This document shows positions 52,685 to 63,530 of a DNA stretch of 64,000 nucleotides, piece by piece (positions within the stretch are counted from its first letter, which is position 1; each line of letters opens with the position of its first letter). The stretch is from Methylosinus sp. LW4 (GTDB taxonomy: Bacteria > Pseudomonadota > Alphaproteobacteria > Rhizobiales > Beijerinckiaceae), in NCBI RefSeq assembly GCF_000379125.1, contig NZ_KB900626.1:3596024-3660023 (forward strand), given 5' to 3'. The notes beneath the pieces were generated by a model, which saw only the letters and a program-made list of their open reading frames with translations, was not told the DNA's origin and made no database searches. Both the position numbers and the translations under genes were made by a program.

Positions 52685-53171
52685 GAGAAGCTCCTTACGC
52701 GTTACGCAAACTCGTTACAGTTCGATGGAAGGGCGATCAGCCTGCGGGAAACGGGCCGCGGCTGCCGGCGAAAGGGCAAAGCGGATCGGCAAGGACGCGA
52801 AGCCGAAAGAAACGCTTCAAATTTATCGATTGCGTGCGGAGATCAAATTGATCCATGGATGTCATCTGCGCCAATTCTCCCTGGGCGGCGAGATTGCAGT
52901 GGGCCGCGCTGATCCGTCAATACTTGCTGGCGGCCGAATCCAAAATTAGGACATGTACTTATAAGGCGGAGAGGCGTCGCGCGTCGCCGCGATAATACAA
53001 TAATTTCAACATGTTATGTGGGACGTCGACGTGGGGCTCGGCGTGCGATTTATACGATCGTCGATGAAAGAATAGAAAATTCTATTCATTTATCGGCCGA
53101 ATATACTACAAATATATTCAAATTCTATGCAATTTCTCGTTGCGACACGGCGAAGGCGCCGCCGCGCTCTC
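52685..53171. other. 487-bp intergenic region with an AT-rich island
   Basis: No gene seen. The part from about 52940 to 53145 is strikingly AT-rich against the surrounding genome and contains TATA- and AAATAT-type words. An 18-base palindrome (8-base arms GAATAGAA/TTCTATTC, 53070-53087) sits in it. It is upstream of the 167-residue protein gene and downstream of the E2 gene. Possible promoter or silencer-binding region. Confidence 0.5.
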
Positions 53172-54296
53172 TCAGGCGGCGCGGCCGAGATCGGCGATCA
53201 CCGCGCCGAGAAAGCGCGCCGCCTCGCCGCCGGTGACGACCCGATGGTCGAAGGTGAGGCTCAGCGGCAGCATGCGCCGGGCGACGGGGCGGCCTTCGTC
53301 ATCGGCGACGATCGCGCGGCGGATGCGCCCGGCGCCGAGAATGGCGACGGTCGGCGGCAGCACGATGGGCGCGGCGTAGCGCCCGGCGATCATGCCGAAA
53401 TTGGAGAGGGTGATGGTGGCGCCGCGCAATTCCTCCGGCGGAATGCGCCGCGCCTCTATATCGGCGCGCATCTTGTTCAGTCCGGCGCGCAGATCGGAAG
53501 GATCGCGCTCCGCGACATTGCGCAGCACCGGCACGAATAATCCGCCTTCCGCCGAATCGACGGCGATTCCGAGATCGATGGCGGCGAGCACGCGCCGCGC
53601 CAGCGCATGGGATTCGAACCAGGCGTTGAGTCCCGGCTCCACGCGGCAGCCCGCGACGAGCGCGCGGATGAGCCGCAATGTCGTATCCTCGCCCCGACCC
53701 CAAGCCTCTATGTCGGCGTCGTCGACGACGGTGGCCGCGGCCACTTCGGCTTGCGCCAACGCCATATTCTGCGCCATGGCGCGCCGAAATCCGCGCAGAG
53801 GCTCGGGCGGCGCGGCCTCCGACAATATGCGCGCCACGCGCTGCACATCGCTCGCGGTGATGACGCCATCGGCGCCGGAGGGCGTCACCATTGCGAGATC
53901 GACATCGAGCCGCCGCGCCAACGCGCGCACCGCCGGCGTCGCGCGCAGGCCAGCGCCATTGCGCCCGAGCGGCGCCGCGCCTTCTTGCAGAACGCGTCCG
54001 CTCGTCTCCATCGCGCCGACGACGGTTCCCTTATCCTCGCGCGCGCGCGGCGGCTCTTCGCCGTCGCCGGCGAAAGCGATGAGCGGGCCGCCGATGCGGA
54101 TGATCTCGCCCGCCTGCGCGAACAGCTTTTCGATGCGTCCTGCCTGCGGCGAGGGAATCTCGACGACCGCCTTCGCCGTCTCCACGGAGACGAGCGGCTG
54201 ATCGATCGCCACCTCCTCGCCGGGCGCGACATGCCATTGCACCAGCTCGGCCTCTTGCAGGCCTTCGCCGAGATCGGGAAGCTTGAAGACGCTCAT
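53172..54296 (-). CDS. 2-oxoacid dehydrogenase E2 (dihydrolipoamide acyltransferase)
   Basis: A 374-residue E2, third gene of an E1alpha-E1beta-E2 operon. One lipoyl domain (1-80) with lipoyl-lysine K42 in V-E-T-A-K-A, a subunit-binding domain (about 118-155, R-A-T-P-A-V-R-A-L-A-R-R), and the acyltransferase domain. The catalytic motif reads F-D-H351-R-V-V-T355-G: the His is present, but the usual Asp of H-x3-D-G is Thr. Context suggests branched-chain 2-oxoacids, though pyruvate or acetoin are not excluded. Its ATG overlaps the E1beta stop. Confidence 0.87.
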   Translation of the reverse strand: MSVFKLPDLGEGLQEAELVQWHVAPGEEVAIDQPLVSVETAKAVVEIPSPQAGRIEKLFAQAGEIIRIGGPLIAFAGDGEEPPRAREDKGTVVGAMETSGRVLQEGAAPLGRNGAGLRATPAVRALARRLDVDLAMVTPSGADGVITASDVQRVARILSEAAPPEPLRGFRRAMAQNMALAQAEVAAATVVDDADIEAWGRGEDTTLRLIRALVAGCRVEPGLNAWFESHALARRVLAAIDLGIAVDSAEGGLFVPVLRNVAERDPSDLRAGLNKMRADIEARRIPPEELRGATITLSNFGMIAGRYAAPIVLPPTVAILGAGRIRRAIVADDEGRPVARRMLPLSLTFDHRVVTGGEAARFLGAVIADLGRAA

Positions 54297-55273
54297 GCCG
54301 CCTCCATCGTTTTGCGCACGGCGTCGGCGATGCGCGCGACGCTCGGCAAATATTGTCCCTCGAGCCGCGCCAGCGGCATCACGACGTCATAGCCGGCGAC
54401 GCGCCGCACCGGCGCTTGCAGAAAGTAGAGCCCGCGCTCGGCGATGATCGCCGCGATCTCGGCGCCGAAGCCAGCGGTGCGCGCGGCCTCCTGCACGATG
54501 ACGCAGCGGCCGGTCTTCTCGACGGAGCGCAAAATGGTCTCGGCGTCGAGCGGCTTCAGCGTCGCAATGTCGATGACCTCGCAATCGACGCCTTCGCTCG
54601 CGAGAGTCTCGGCGGCGGCGAGCGCCTCATGCAGCATGCCGCCCCAGGCGATCAGCGTGACGTCGCGTCCCTCGCGCGAGACGAAGCATGTGTCGAGCGG
54701 CAGGCTCTCGCCATCGTCGATCACCTCTTGCTTGAACAAGCGATAGAGCCGCGTCGGCTCGAGGAAGACGACGGGATCGGGATCGCGAATGGCGGCGAGC
54801 AGCAGGCCATAGGCGCGCGCCGGCGAAGAGGGAATGACGACGCGCAGGCCCGGCGTATGCGCGAGCATGGCCTCGGGGCTCTCCGAATGATGCTCCGGCG
54901 CATGAATGCCGCCGCCATTGGGCGCGCGCAGCACCATGGGGCAGGTGAGCCGCCCGCGCGTGCGATTGCGCAGACGCGAGGCGTGATTGATGAGCTGATC
55001 CAACGCCGGATAGATGAAGCCGCTGAATTGAATCTCCATCACCGGCTTCAGCCCCATCGCCGCCATGCCGACGGCGACGCCGGCGATGGCCGCCTCGGCG
55101 AGCGGCGTATCAAGAACGCGCGCCGAGCCGAAGCGCTGCTGCAAGCCGAGCGTCGCGCGAAACACGCCGCCATTGACGCCGATATCCTCGCCGAGAAGCA
55201 GCACGGCCGGATCATGCTCCAGCGCATGCGCGAGCGCGCGATTGACGGCCTCGACGAGAGTGAGCTCAGCCAT
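54293..55273 (-). CDS. 2-oxoacid dehydrogenase E1 beta subunit
   Basis: A 326-residue TPP-dependent E1beta. Typical blocks: L-G-E-D-I-G-V-N-G-G-V-F, L-A-E-A-A-I-A-G-V-A-V-G, M-E-I-Q-F-S-G-F, V-L-R-A-P-N-G-G-G-I-H, and H-S-E-S-P-E-A. The I-G-V-N-G-G-V and Q-F-S-G-F-I-Y-P-A blocks are closer to branched-chain dehydrogenase E1beta than to pyruvate dehydrogenase. Start at 55273; overlaps E1alpha by eight bases and the E2 start by four. Confidence 0.9.
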   Translation of the reverse strand: MAELTLVEAVNRALAHALEHDPAVLLLGEDIGVNGGVFRATLGLQQRFGSARVLDTPLAEAAIAGVAVGMAAMGLKPVMEIQFSGFIYPALDQLINHASRLRNRTRGRLTCPMVLRAPNGGGIHAPEHHSESPEAMLAHTPGLRVVIPSSPARAYGLLLAAIRDPDPVVFLEPTRLYRLFKQEVIDDGESLPLDTCFVSREGRDVTLIAWGGMLHEALAAAETLASEGVDCEVIDIATLKPLDAETILRSVEKTGRCVIVQEAARTAGFGAEIAAIIAERGLYFLQAPVRRVAGYDVVMPLARLEGQYLPSVARIADAVRKTMEAA

Positions 55274-56351
55274 GGTCGCCATCCTTCGGCGCAAAGCGCC
55301 GCGCTTCCTCATATTGATCGCGCATCGATTCCGGCAGTTGCGCGAAGAGATGATCGAACATCGCCGAGAACGCCTGCGGCGGCGTCGCGAGATAGGCGGC
55401 GACCGCGCGCTCCACTTCATCCGCGCAATCCTTCGCGAGCGCCTTCTCCTGCTCCTCGTTCCACAAACCCCGCGCGGCGAGATATTTGCGTAGCCGGCCG
55501 AGCGGCTCCTTCTCCGCCTCGCGCCGCACGATCTCGACGTCGCGATAGCGCGAGGCGTCATCCGCCGTGGTGTGGTCGCCGAGCCGATAGCTCAGCGCCT
55601 CTATGAGCGTCGGCCCGCCGCCGTCGCGCGCTTTCTCTATCGCCGCATGCGCGACATGGCGCATGGCGATCACATCATTGCCATCGACCTGCCGTCCCTC
55701 GACGCCGGCTGCGACGGATTTTTGCGCGAGAGTCGCGGTCGCCGATTCCATTTCGCGCGGAGTCGAGATCGCCCATTGATTATTATTGATGACGACGACG
55801 AGCGGAACGCGCCAGACGGCGGCCATGTTCAAGGCCGAATAGAAATCCCCTGTCGAGGCGCCGCCATCGCCGAGGATCGTCACCGCGACGCGCTTCTCAT
55901 CACGCAGCTTGAAGGCGTAAGCCGCGCCCGCCGCATGCGCCACTTGCGTGCCGACGGGAACGCAGATGGGAAAGTCGCTGCGCGGAACGGCGTAATCGCT
56001 GCCGCGCTCGTCGCCGCCCCAATAGACGAGATTTTCGACCATCGTCATGCCGCGCAGCAATTGCGCGCCATGATCGCGATAGGACGGCGCGAGCACATCT
56101 TCGCGCCGCATGGCCGCGCCTATGCCGACGCCGATCGCCTCCTGCCCGAGAGCGGAGGCGAAAGTGCCGAGCTTGCCGGTGCGCTGCAGAGCGATGGCTT
56201 TTCCATCATAAGCGCGCGTGCGCGTCATGGCGCGATAGAGGCCGAGCAGAAGCTCGGGGTCTATCGCTTCGCGCGGCGTCGCGGGGTCGAGCTCGCCCGA
56301 CGCGGAGAGGAAGCGAAGAAAGTCGATCTGGAAGGAGACGCCAATGGTCAT
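55266..56351 (-). CDS. 2-oxoacid dehydrogenase E1 alpha subunit
   Basis: A 361-residue E1alpha. The TPP-binding motif is G-D-G-G-A-S-T-G-D-F ... I-N-N-N-Q-W-A-I-S-T-P, and the phosphorylation-loop-like region Y-R-L-G-D-H-T-T-A-D-D-A-S-R-Y matches branched-chain enzymes. The start at 56351 (GAGG eight bases upstream) is chosen over an extended frame reaching 56477. First gene of the E1alpha-E1beta-E2 operon; lipoamide dehydrogenase (E3) is not present here. Divergent from the Leu/Glu dehydrogenase gene. Confidence 0.9.
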   Translation of the reverse strand: MTIGVSFQIDFLRFLSASGELDPATPREAIDPELLLGLYRAMTRTRAYDGKAIALQRTGKLGTFASALGQEAIGVGIGAAMRREDVLAPSYRDHGAQLLRGMTMVENLVYWGGDERGSDYAVPRSDFPICVPVGTQVAHAAGAAYAFKLRDEKRVAVTILGDGGASTGDFYSALNMAAVWRVPLVVVINNNQWAISTPREMESATATLAQKSVAAGVEGRQVDGNDVIAMRHVAHAAIEKARDGGGPTLIEALSYRLGDHTTADDASRYRDVEIVRREAEKEPLGRLRKYLAARGLWNEEQEKALAKDCADEVERAVAAYLATPPQAFSAMFDHLFAQLPESMRDQYEEARRFAPKDGDHG

Positions 56352-56482
56352 CGGGCCTGCCTCGAGCTTCGTCAGAGTGACGTAAGGCGCCGCCTCGCGC
56401 TTTTCATCCGCCCTAGGGAATTTTTTGCTGCGTGAGCCGAAGAACGCTTGATTCGCGCGCGCTCGCGCCCAGTTCATGATTT

Positions 56483-57604
56483 ATGTCCGCGTCGTCCAAA
56501 TCAGACGCTTTCCCCTTCGTCGACGAATTCGGCCCGGCGAAAATCGTCTATGTGAGCACGCCGGGCGTCGGCCTCGAAGCGATCGTCGTCATCGACAATA
56601 TCGCCGCCGGCCCCGCCATAGGCGGCGTGCGCATGGCGCCGGATGTCGGCGTCGAGGAATGCTTCCGCCTCGCCCGCGCCATGACGTTGAAGAACGCCGC
56701 CTGCGGCCTGCGCCATGGCGGCGGCAAATCCGTCATCTTCGGCGATCCTGCGATGCCTCCGCAGGAGAAAGAGCAGCTCATTCGCGCCTTCGCCAAGGCG
56801 ATCGAGCCCTTGACCGATTACATCCCCGGCCCGGACATGGGCACGAACGAAACTTGCATGGCCTATGTGCATGACGAGATCGGCCGCGCCGTGGGATTGC
56901 CCGCCGAGCTCGGCGGCGTTCCGCTCGATGAGATCGGCGCGACAGGCTATGGCGTCGCCATAGCCGCGGAGGCGGCCGCGCCATCCGCCGGGCTGAAGCT
57001 CCAAGGCGCGCGCGTCGTCGTCGAAGGCTTCGGCGCCGTCGGTCGGCACGCCGCGCGATTCCTCGCGCGCAAAGGCGCGATATTGGTGGGCGCTTCCGAC
57101 AGCCGCGGCGCGATCTATGACGCGGCCGGGCTCGACATTGACGCATTGGCGCAAATCCGCAGCGAAGGCCGTAGCGTCGCCAGCCATGCGCGCGGCGAAG
57201 CGCTCGCCCCCGATGCGCTGCTCGCCGCGCCTTGCGATATTTTCATCCCCGCCGCGCGGCCGGATGTGCTGCGCGCCGACAATGTCGGCGGCTTGCAATG
57301 CAAGCTCGTGGTGCAGGGCGCCAATATTCCCGCGACCGCCGAGGCGGAGCGCATCATGTTCGAGCGCGGAATCGTCAGCGCGCCGGACTTCATCGCCAAT
57401 GCCAGCGGCGTGATCTGCGCATCCGTGGAATATGCCGGCGGCGACGAGAAGGCCGCCTTTGCGGCGATCGAAGAAAAAATCTCCCGCAACATGCGAGAGA
57501 TCGTCGCGCGCGCTTCCGCGATGCGCGTCTCGTTGCGCGACGCCGCGACAGCGCTGGTGCAGGAACGCCTGCGCAAGATGATGGCGACGCAGCGCTGGCG
57601 CTAA
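56483..57604 (+). CDS. Leu/Glu/Phe/Val dehydrogenase family (probable leucine dehydrogenase)
   Basis: A 373-residue amino-acid dehydrogenase. The N-terminal domain has A-I-G-G-V-R-M, the catalytic-lysine segment G-L-R-H-G-G-G-K-S, and P-G-P-D-M-G-T-N-E; the NAD domain has V-V-V-E-G-F-G-A-V-G. Short length and the G-G-G-K-S-V-I segment fit leucine/valine dehydrogenases rather than hexameric glutamate dehydrogenases. It would deaminate branched-chain amino acids to the 2-oxoacids used by the divergent E1-E2 complex. Its stop overlaps the thiolase stop on the other strand by three bases. Confidence 0.85.
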   Translation: MSASSKSDAFPFVDEFGPAKIVYVSTPGVGLEAIVVIDNIAAGPAIGGVRMAPDVGVEECFRLARAMTLKNAACGLRHGGGKSVIFGDPAMPPQEKEQLIRAFAKAIEPLTDYIPGPDMGTNETCMAYVHDEIGRAVGLPAELGGVPLDEIGATGYGVAIAAEAAAPSAGLKLQGARVVVEGFGAVGRHAARFLARKGAILVGASDSRGAIYDAAGLDIDALAQIRSEGRSVASHARGEALAPDALLAAPCDIFIPAARPDVLRADNVGGLQCKLVVQGANIPATAEAERIMFERGIVSAPDFIANASGVICASVEYAGGDEKAAFAAIEEKISRNMREIVARASAMRVSLRDAATALVQERLRKMMATQRWR

Positions 57605-58782
57605 TTCACCGTCTCTATCGCTACCGCCGCCGCCTCGCCGCCGCCGATGCAGAGCGCGGCGACGCCGCGTCGCAGCCCATATTTGCGCAGCGCCGCGAGC
57701 AGAGTGACGACGATGCGCGCGCCCGAGGCGCCGATCGGATGGCCGAGCGCACAGGCGCCGCCATGAACATTCACCTTTTCGCGCGGCAGATCGAGCTCGC
57801 GCATCGCCGCCATCACGACGACGGCGAAAGCCTCGTTGATCTCGAAGAGATCGACGCTCGACAGCGGCCAGCCGAGGCGCTCGACGAGCTTGCGCATGGC
57901 CGAGATCGGCGCCGTCGGAAACAGATTGGGCGGCCCCGCATGCGTCGCATGCGCGCGAATGATCGCCAGCGGCGCGAGGCCGGCGCGCTCGGCGCGCTCC
58001 CGCCGCATCAAGGTCAACGCCGCGGCGCCGTCGGAAATGGCGCTGGAATTGGCCGCCGTCACAGTGCCGCCCTCGCGAAACGCCGGCTTCAATTTCGTGA
58101 TCGCCTCGATCTTCGCTTTCGCCGGCAATTCATCGCGCGTGATCGTCGTCTCATGCGCCTCGATCGGCGTGATCTCCCAATCGAAATCGCCCTGCTGCGC
58201 CGCGCGCCGCGCGCGCTCGAGCGAGAGCGTCGCATAATCATCCTGCATTTGCCGGGTGAATTGATGAGTCGTCGCGCAATCCTCGGCGAAATCGCCCATC
58301 AGCCGGCCTTTGTCATAAGCGTCCTCGAGCCCGTCGAGAAACATATGATCGACGAGCCTCTTATGGCCCATGCGATAGCCTTCGCGCGCGCGCTCGAGCA
58401 GATAGGGCGCATTGCTCATGCTCTCCATGCCGCCGGCGACGATGGCGTGCGAGCTGCCGGCGAGCAATTGGTCATGCGCGAGCTGGATCGCCTTCATGCC
58501 GGAGCCGCACATTTTGTTGATCGTCACGCAGCCCGCGGCCTCCGGCAGACCGGCGGCGAGCGACGCCTGCCGCGCCGGCGCTTGGCCGAGGCCCGCTGTC
58601 AGCACGCAGCCCATGAGCACATCGTCGATCTGATCTGTCGGCGCGTCGGCGCGCGCCACCGCGGCGCGAATCGCCGCCGCGCCGAGCTCCGGCGCCGAAA
58701 CTTTCTTCAGCTCGCCGAGCATCGCGCCGATCGGCGTGCGCGCGGCGCCGATGATGACCACGGGATCGAAGCTTTCGCTCAT
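57601..58782 (-). CDS. Acetyl-CoA C-acetyltransferase (thiolase)
   Basis: A 393-residue thiolase. Active-site Cys92 in N-K-M-C-G-S-G-M-K, the N-E-A-F-A motif, the G-G-A-C-A-L-G-H-P-I-G-A-S-G-A-R His motif, and the C-terminal Cys in C-I-G-G-G. Full length for the biosynthetic/degradative acetoacetyl-CoA type. Last gene of the leucine-catabolic operon; it can cleave acetoacetyl-CoA to two acetyl-CoA. Its ATG at 58782 overlaps the preceding stop as ATGA. Confidence 0.93.
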   Translation of the reverse strand: MSESFDPVVIIGAARTPIGAMLGELKKVSAPELGAAAIRAAVARADAPTDQIDDVLMGCVLTAGLGQAPARQASLAAGLPEAAGCVTINKMCGSGMKAIQLAHDQLLAGSSHAIVAGGMESMSNAPYLLERAREGYRMGHKRLVDHMFLDGLEDAYDKGRLMGDFAEDCATTHQFTRQMQDDYATLSLERARRAAQQGDFDWEITPIEAHETTITRDELPAKAKIEAITKLKPAFREGGTVTAANSSAISDGAAALTLMRRERAERAGLAPLAIIRAHATHAGPPNLFPTAPISAMRKLVERLGWPLSSVDLFEINEAFAVVVMAAMRELDLPREKVNVHGGACALGHPIGASGARIVVTLLAALRKYGLRRGVAALCIGGGEAAAVAIETVN

Positions 58783-59828
58783 GTCCGGGCTCGAAATTCG
58801 AGCTCCGGCGCCGCGCCGCCATCGAGCAGCGCTTTTACCGAAGCGTCGTCCACATCCCCGAGCGTCGCCGGCGACCAATGCGGATCGCGATCCTTGTCGA
58901 TGACAGCGGCGCGAATGCCCTCAAAGAGATCATGCGTCGAAAGAAGATTGCAAGCCGTGCGAAATTCCTGGCGCAGGCACGCTTCCAGATTTTCCGCGTC
59001 GGCCGCGCGGCGCAGCAGCTGCAACGTCACCTTCAGGCTCGTCGGCGAGCGCATGGCGAGCGTCGCCGCCGCCTCGCGCGCGAATTCTGAACCCTCTGTC
59101 TCGAGCGCGGCGATGAGGCGCTCGACGCTCGAATGCGCCGTCACGCGCCGCAGCAAAGTCTCGTGGCGCGACAAGGCGCCGAGGCCGGATGATTTGGCGA
59201 AGCGCGCCAGCAGCGGCCGCAGCTCTTCCGCCTCGCTTATGTCGCTCAGAAGGGCGAGCAGCTCTGGCAGCGCGGCCGAATCCACGAGCACATCGGCGAG
59301 CCCGGCGAAGATCGCGTCATGCGGACCGACCGTCATGCCGGAAAGCGCCATGAAGCGCCCGACGCCGCCATTGCGCGTGAGCAGCCAGGAGCCGCCGACA
59401 TCGGGAATGAAGCCGATCGCCGTCTCCGGCATGGCGAGGCGCGTCCGCTCCGTGACGATACGAAAATTGCCATGCGCGGAAAGCCCGACGCCGCCGCCCA
59501 TGACGATTCCGTCCATCACCGCGACATAGGGTTTCGGAAAAGCGGCGATGCGCGCATTCAGCCGATATTCCTCGCGCCAGAAAGTTTCATAGAGGCTGCG
59601 GTCGCCATTGCGCAGCTCATAGAGCGCGCGAATATCGCCGCCGGCGCAAAAGCCGCGCTGGCCTTCGCCCGTCACCACGATGGCGACGATCTCCCGATCG
59701 GCGCCGAAGGAGTCGAGCGCGGTGGAAAAATCGCGCACCATATCCAGCGTCAGACTGTTCAGCGCCTTCGGCCGGTTCAACGACAGGCGCCCGACCTTGC
59801 GCGTGCGAGAGACGAGAATATCGCTCAT
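58779..59828 (-). CDS. 3-hydroxyisobutyryl-CoA hydrolase (enoyl-CoA hydratase/isomerase superfamily)
   Basis: A 349-residue member of the HIBCH type, longer than simple enoyl-CoA hydratases. Landmarks: L-N-R-P-K-A-L-N-S-L, G-F-C-A-G-G-D-I-R-A-L-Y, G-I-V-M-G-G-G-V-G-L-S and P-E-T-A-I-G-F-I-P-D-V-G-G-S, with the long C-terminal extension of HIBCH. Hydrolyses 3-hydroxyisobutyryl-CoA in valine degradation. Joined by ATGA overlaps to both neighbours. Confidence 0.9.
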   Translation of the reverse strand: MSDILVSRTRKVGRLSLNRPKALNSLTLDMVRDFSTALDSFGADREIVAIVVTGEGQRGFCAGGDIRALYELRNGDRSLYETFWREEYRLNARIAAFPKPYVAVMDGIVMGGGVGLSAHGNFRIVTERTRLAMPETAIGFIPDVGGSWLLTRNGGVGRFMALSGMTVGPHDAIFAGLADVLVDSAALPELLALLSDISEAEELRPLLARFAKSSGLGALSRHETLLRRVTAHSSVERLIAALETEGSEFAREAAATLAMRSPTSLKVTLQLLRRAADAENLEACLRQEFRTACNLLSTHDLFEGIRAAVIDKDRDPHWSPATLGDVDDASVKALLDGGAAPELEFRART

Positions 59829-60744
59829 GCGCGGCGCCTCTTCTCGCACCGGAGCAGCGATGCGCGGGCTACGCGGCTCTGCGTCTCGCGACCGAGACTT
59901 TCACAAATGAACGATCCGGCGTCGATCAGCGCGGCGAGATCGACGCCGGTCTCGATTCCCGAATGCTCGAGCATATAGACCACATCTTCTGTCGCGACAT
60001 TGCCGCTCGCACCCGGCGCGAAAGGACAGCCGCCGAGGCCGGCGACGGATGCATCGACGGCGCCGACGCCCATCTCGACGCAAGCGAATATATTGGCCAG
60101 CGCCTGGCCATAGCTGTCGTGAAAATGAACCGCGATCTGCGCCAATGGAATGTCGCGCCCGACCTCCTCCACGAGCCGCCGCGCCTGCAAAGGCGCGCCG
60201 ACGCCGATCGTGTCGCCGAGCGAAATCTCGCGGCAGCCGAGCGCGGCGAGATCGCGGGCCAGCGTCGCGACGGCGCGTGGCGCGACCTCGCCTTCATAGG
60301 GACAGCCGAGCGCGCAGGAAATATAGCCGCGCACCGCGAGCCCAGCGCCGACCGCCGCTTCGACGACAGGCGTATAACGCCGCACGCTCTCCTTGATGGA
60401 GCAGCCGATATTTTCTTTCGAAAAGCTCTCGCTCGCCGCCACGAAAATGGCGACGCCGCGCACGCCGCAAGCGAGCGCCTCCTCGAGCCCGCGCATATTG
60501 GGAATGAGCGCGGACAGATGAACATGCGGCGGCGGACGCAGATGCGCGAGCACGCGCTTCGTATCCGCCATTTGCGGAACGCGCCTCGCCGAGACGAAGC
60601 TTCCCGCTTCTATGTCGCGCAGCCCCGCCGCAGCCAGCTTCTCGATCAGCGCGACCTTGGTCTCCACTGAAACCATCGCGCTCTCATTCTGCAGGCCGTC
60701 GCGCGGGCCGACCTCGACGATGCGCACGCGCTGCGGAATGTCGG

Positions 60745-60748
<4 letters not shown>
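59825..60748 (-). CDS. liuE: Hydroxymethylglutaryl-CoA lyase
   Basis: Cleaves HMG-CoA to acetoacetate and acetyl-CoA, the last specific step of leucine catabolism. 307 residues. E-V-G-P-R-D-G-L-Q-N-E at the N-terminus, A-L-I-P-N, S-L-G-D-T-I-G-V-G and the catalytic-Cys loop G-L-G-G-C-P-F-A-P-G-A-S-G-N. The metal-binding H-F-H-D motif is present. Overlaps both neighbours by four bases (ATGA). Confidence 0.95.
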
Positions 60749-62722
<1,974 letters not shown>

Positions 62723-62733
<11 letters not shown>

Positions 62734-63523
62734 CGTCGCGATCCCGTCTCCAATAGGGGGCGCGCTTCTCGAGGAAGGCGGCGAGACCTTCCTGTCCTTC
62801 CGCAGACGCCCGCCGCGCGGCGATCCGCTGCGCCGTGTCGCGCATCAGCGCTTCGTCGATCGGATGCTCGGCAAAGAGCGCTATGGAATCTTTCGCCTCG
62901 GCTTGCGAGCCCGGCGCGCCGGCGAGCAGCGCATCCACGATGCGCGCGAGCCGCGCATCCAGCTCTGCGGCCGGGGCGATCTCGTGAACGAGGCCGAGCG
63001 CGCGCGCCTGCGTCGCGGAGATCGTCTCGGCGGTGAGAAAATAGCGTCGCGCCTGGCGCGCGCCGATCGCGCGTTGAACATAAGGGCCGATCACAGAGGG
63101 CGTGAGGCCGATCCTCGCCTCGCTCAAGCAGAAGCTCGCCGTATCGCTCGCGACGGCGATGTCGCAGCAGGCCACGAGTCCGACGCCGCCGCCATAGGCC
63201 GCGCCATGAACGCGCGCGATGGTCGGCTTGGGCAAGGTGTCGAGCGCGCGCATCGCACGCGCGAGCAGAAGCGCATCCTCCTCATTGGCGCGCGGCGTGT
63301 CGGCGGCGACGCGCTTCATCCATTCTATGTCGCCGCCGGCGCAAAAAGCGGCGCCGTCGCCAGAGAGCGTGAGAATGCGCGTCTGCGAATCATGCGCGGC
63401 GCATTCGAGCGCCGCTATGAGCTCGAGGACCATCGCCTGGTCCAGCGCATTGCGCCGCTCCGCTCGTGCGAGCGTGAGCGTGGCGACGCCGCGGGAATCG
63501 AGGGACGAACGAAGAAGGGACAT
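62723..63523 (-). CDS. liuC: Methylglutaconyl-CoA hydratase
   Basis: A 266-residue enoyl-CoA hydratase/isomerase-family protein. The oxyanion-hole segments are F-C-A-G-G-D-I-E-W-M-K and G-A-A-Y-G-G-G-V-G-L; the C-A-G-G-D-x-x-W-M-K variant is typical of methylglutaconyl-CoA hydratases. Position between the two MCC subunit genes is the conserved liu order. Start at 63523, seven bases after the MCC beta stop. Confidence 0.9.
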
Positions 63524-63530
63524 TGGCGCC

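Noticed and set aside
53606..53630. GGTTCGAATCCC-like word on the minus strand, resembling a tRNA T-arm
   Set aside because: It lies inside the E2 gene in frame (L-N-A-W-F-E-S-H), and no acceptor, D or anticodon arms flank it.
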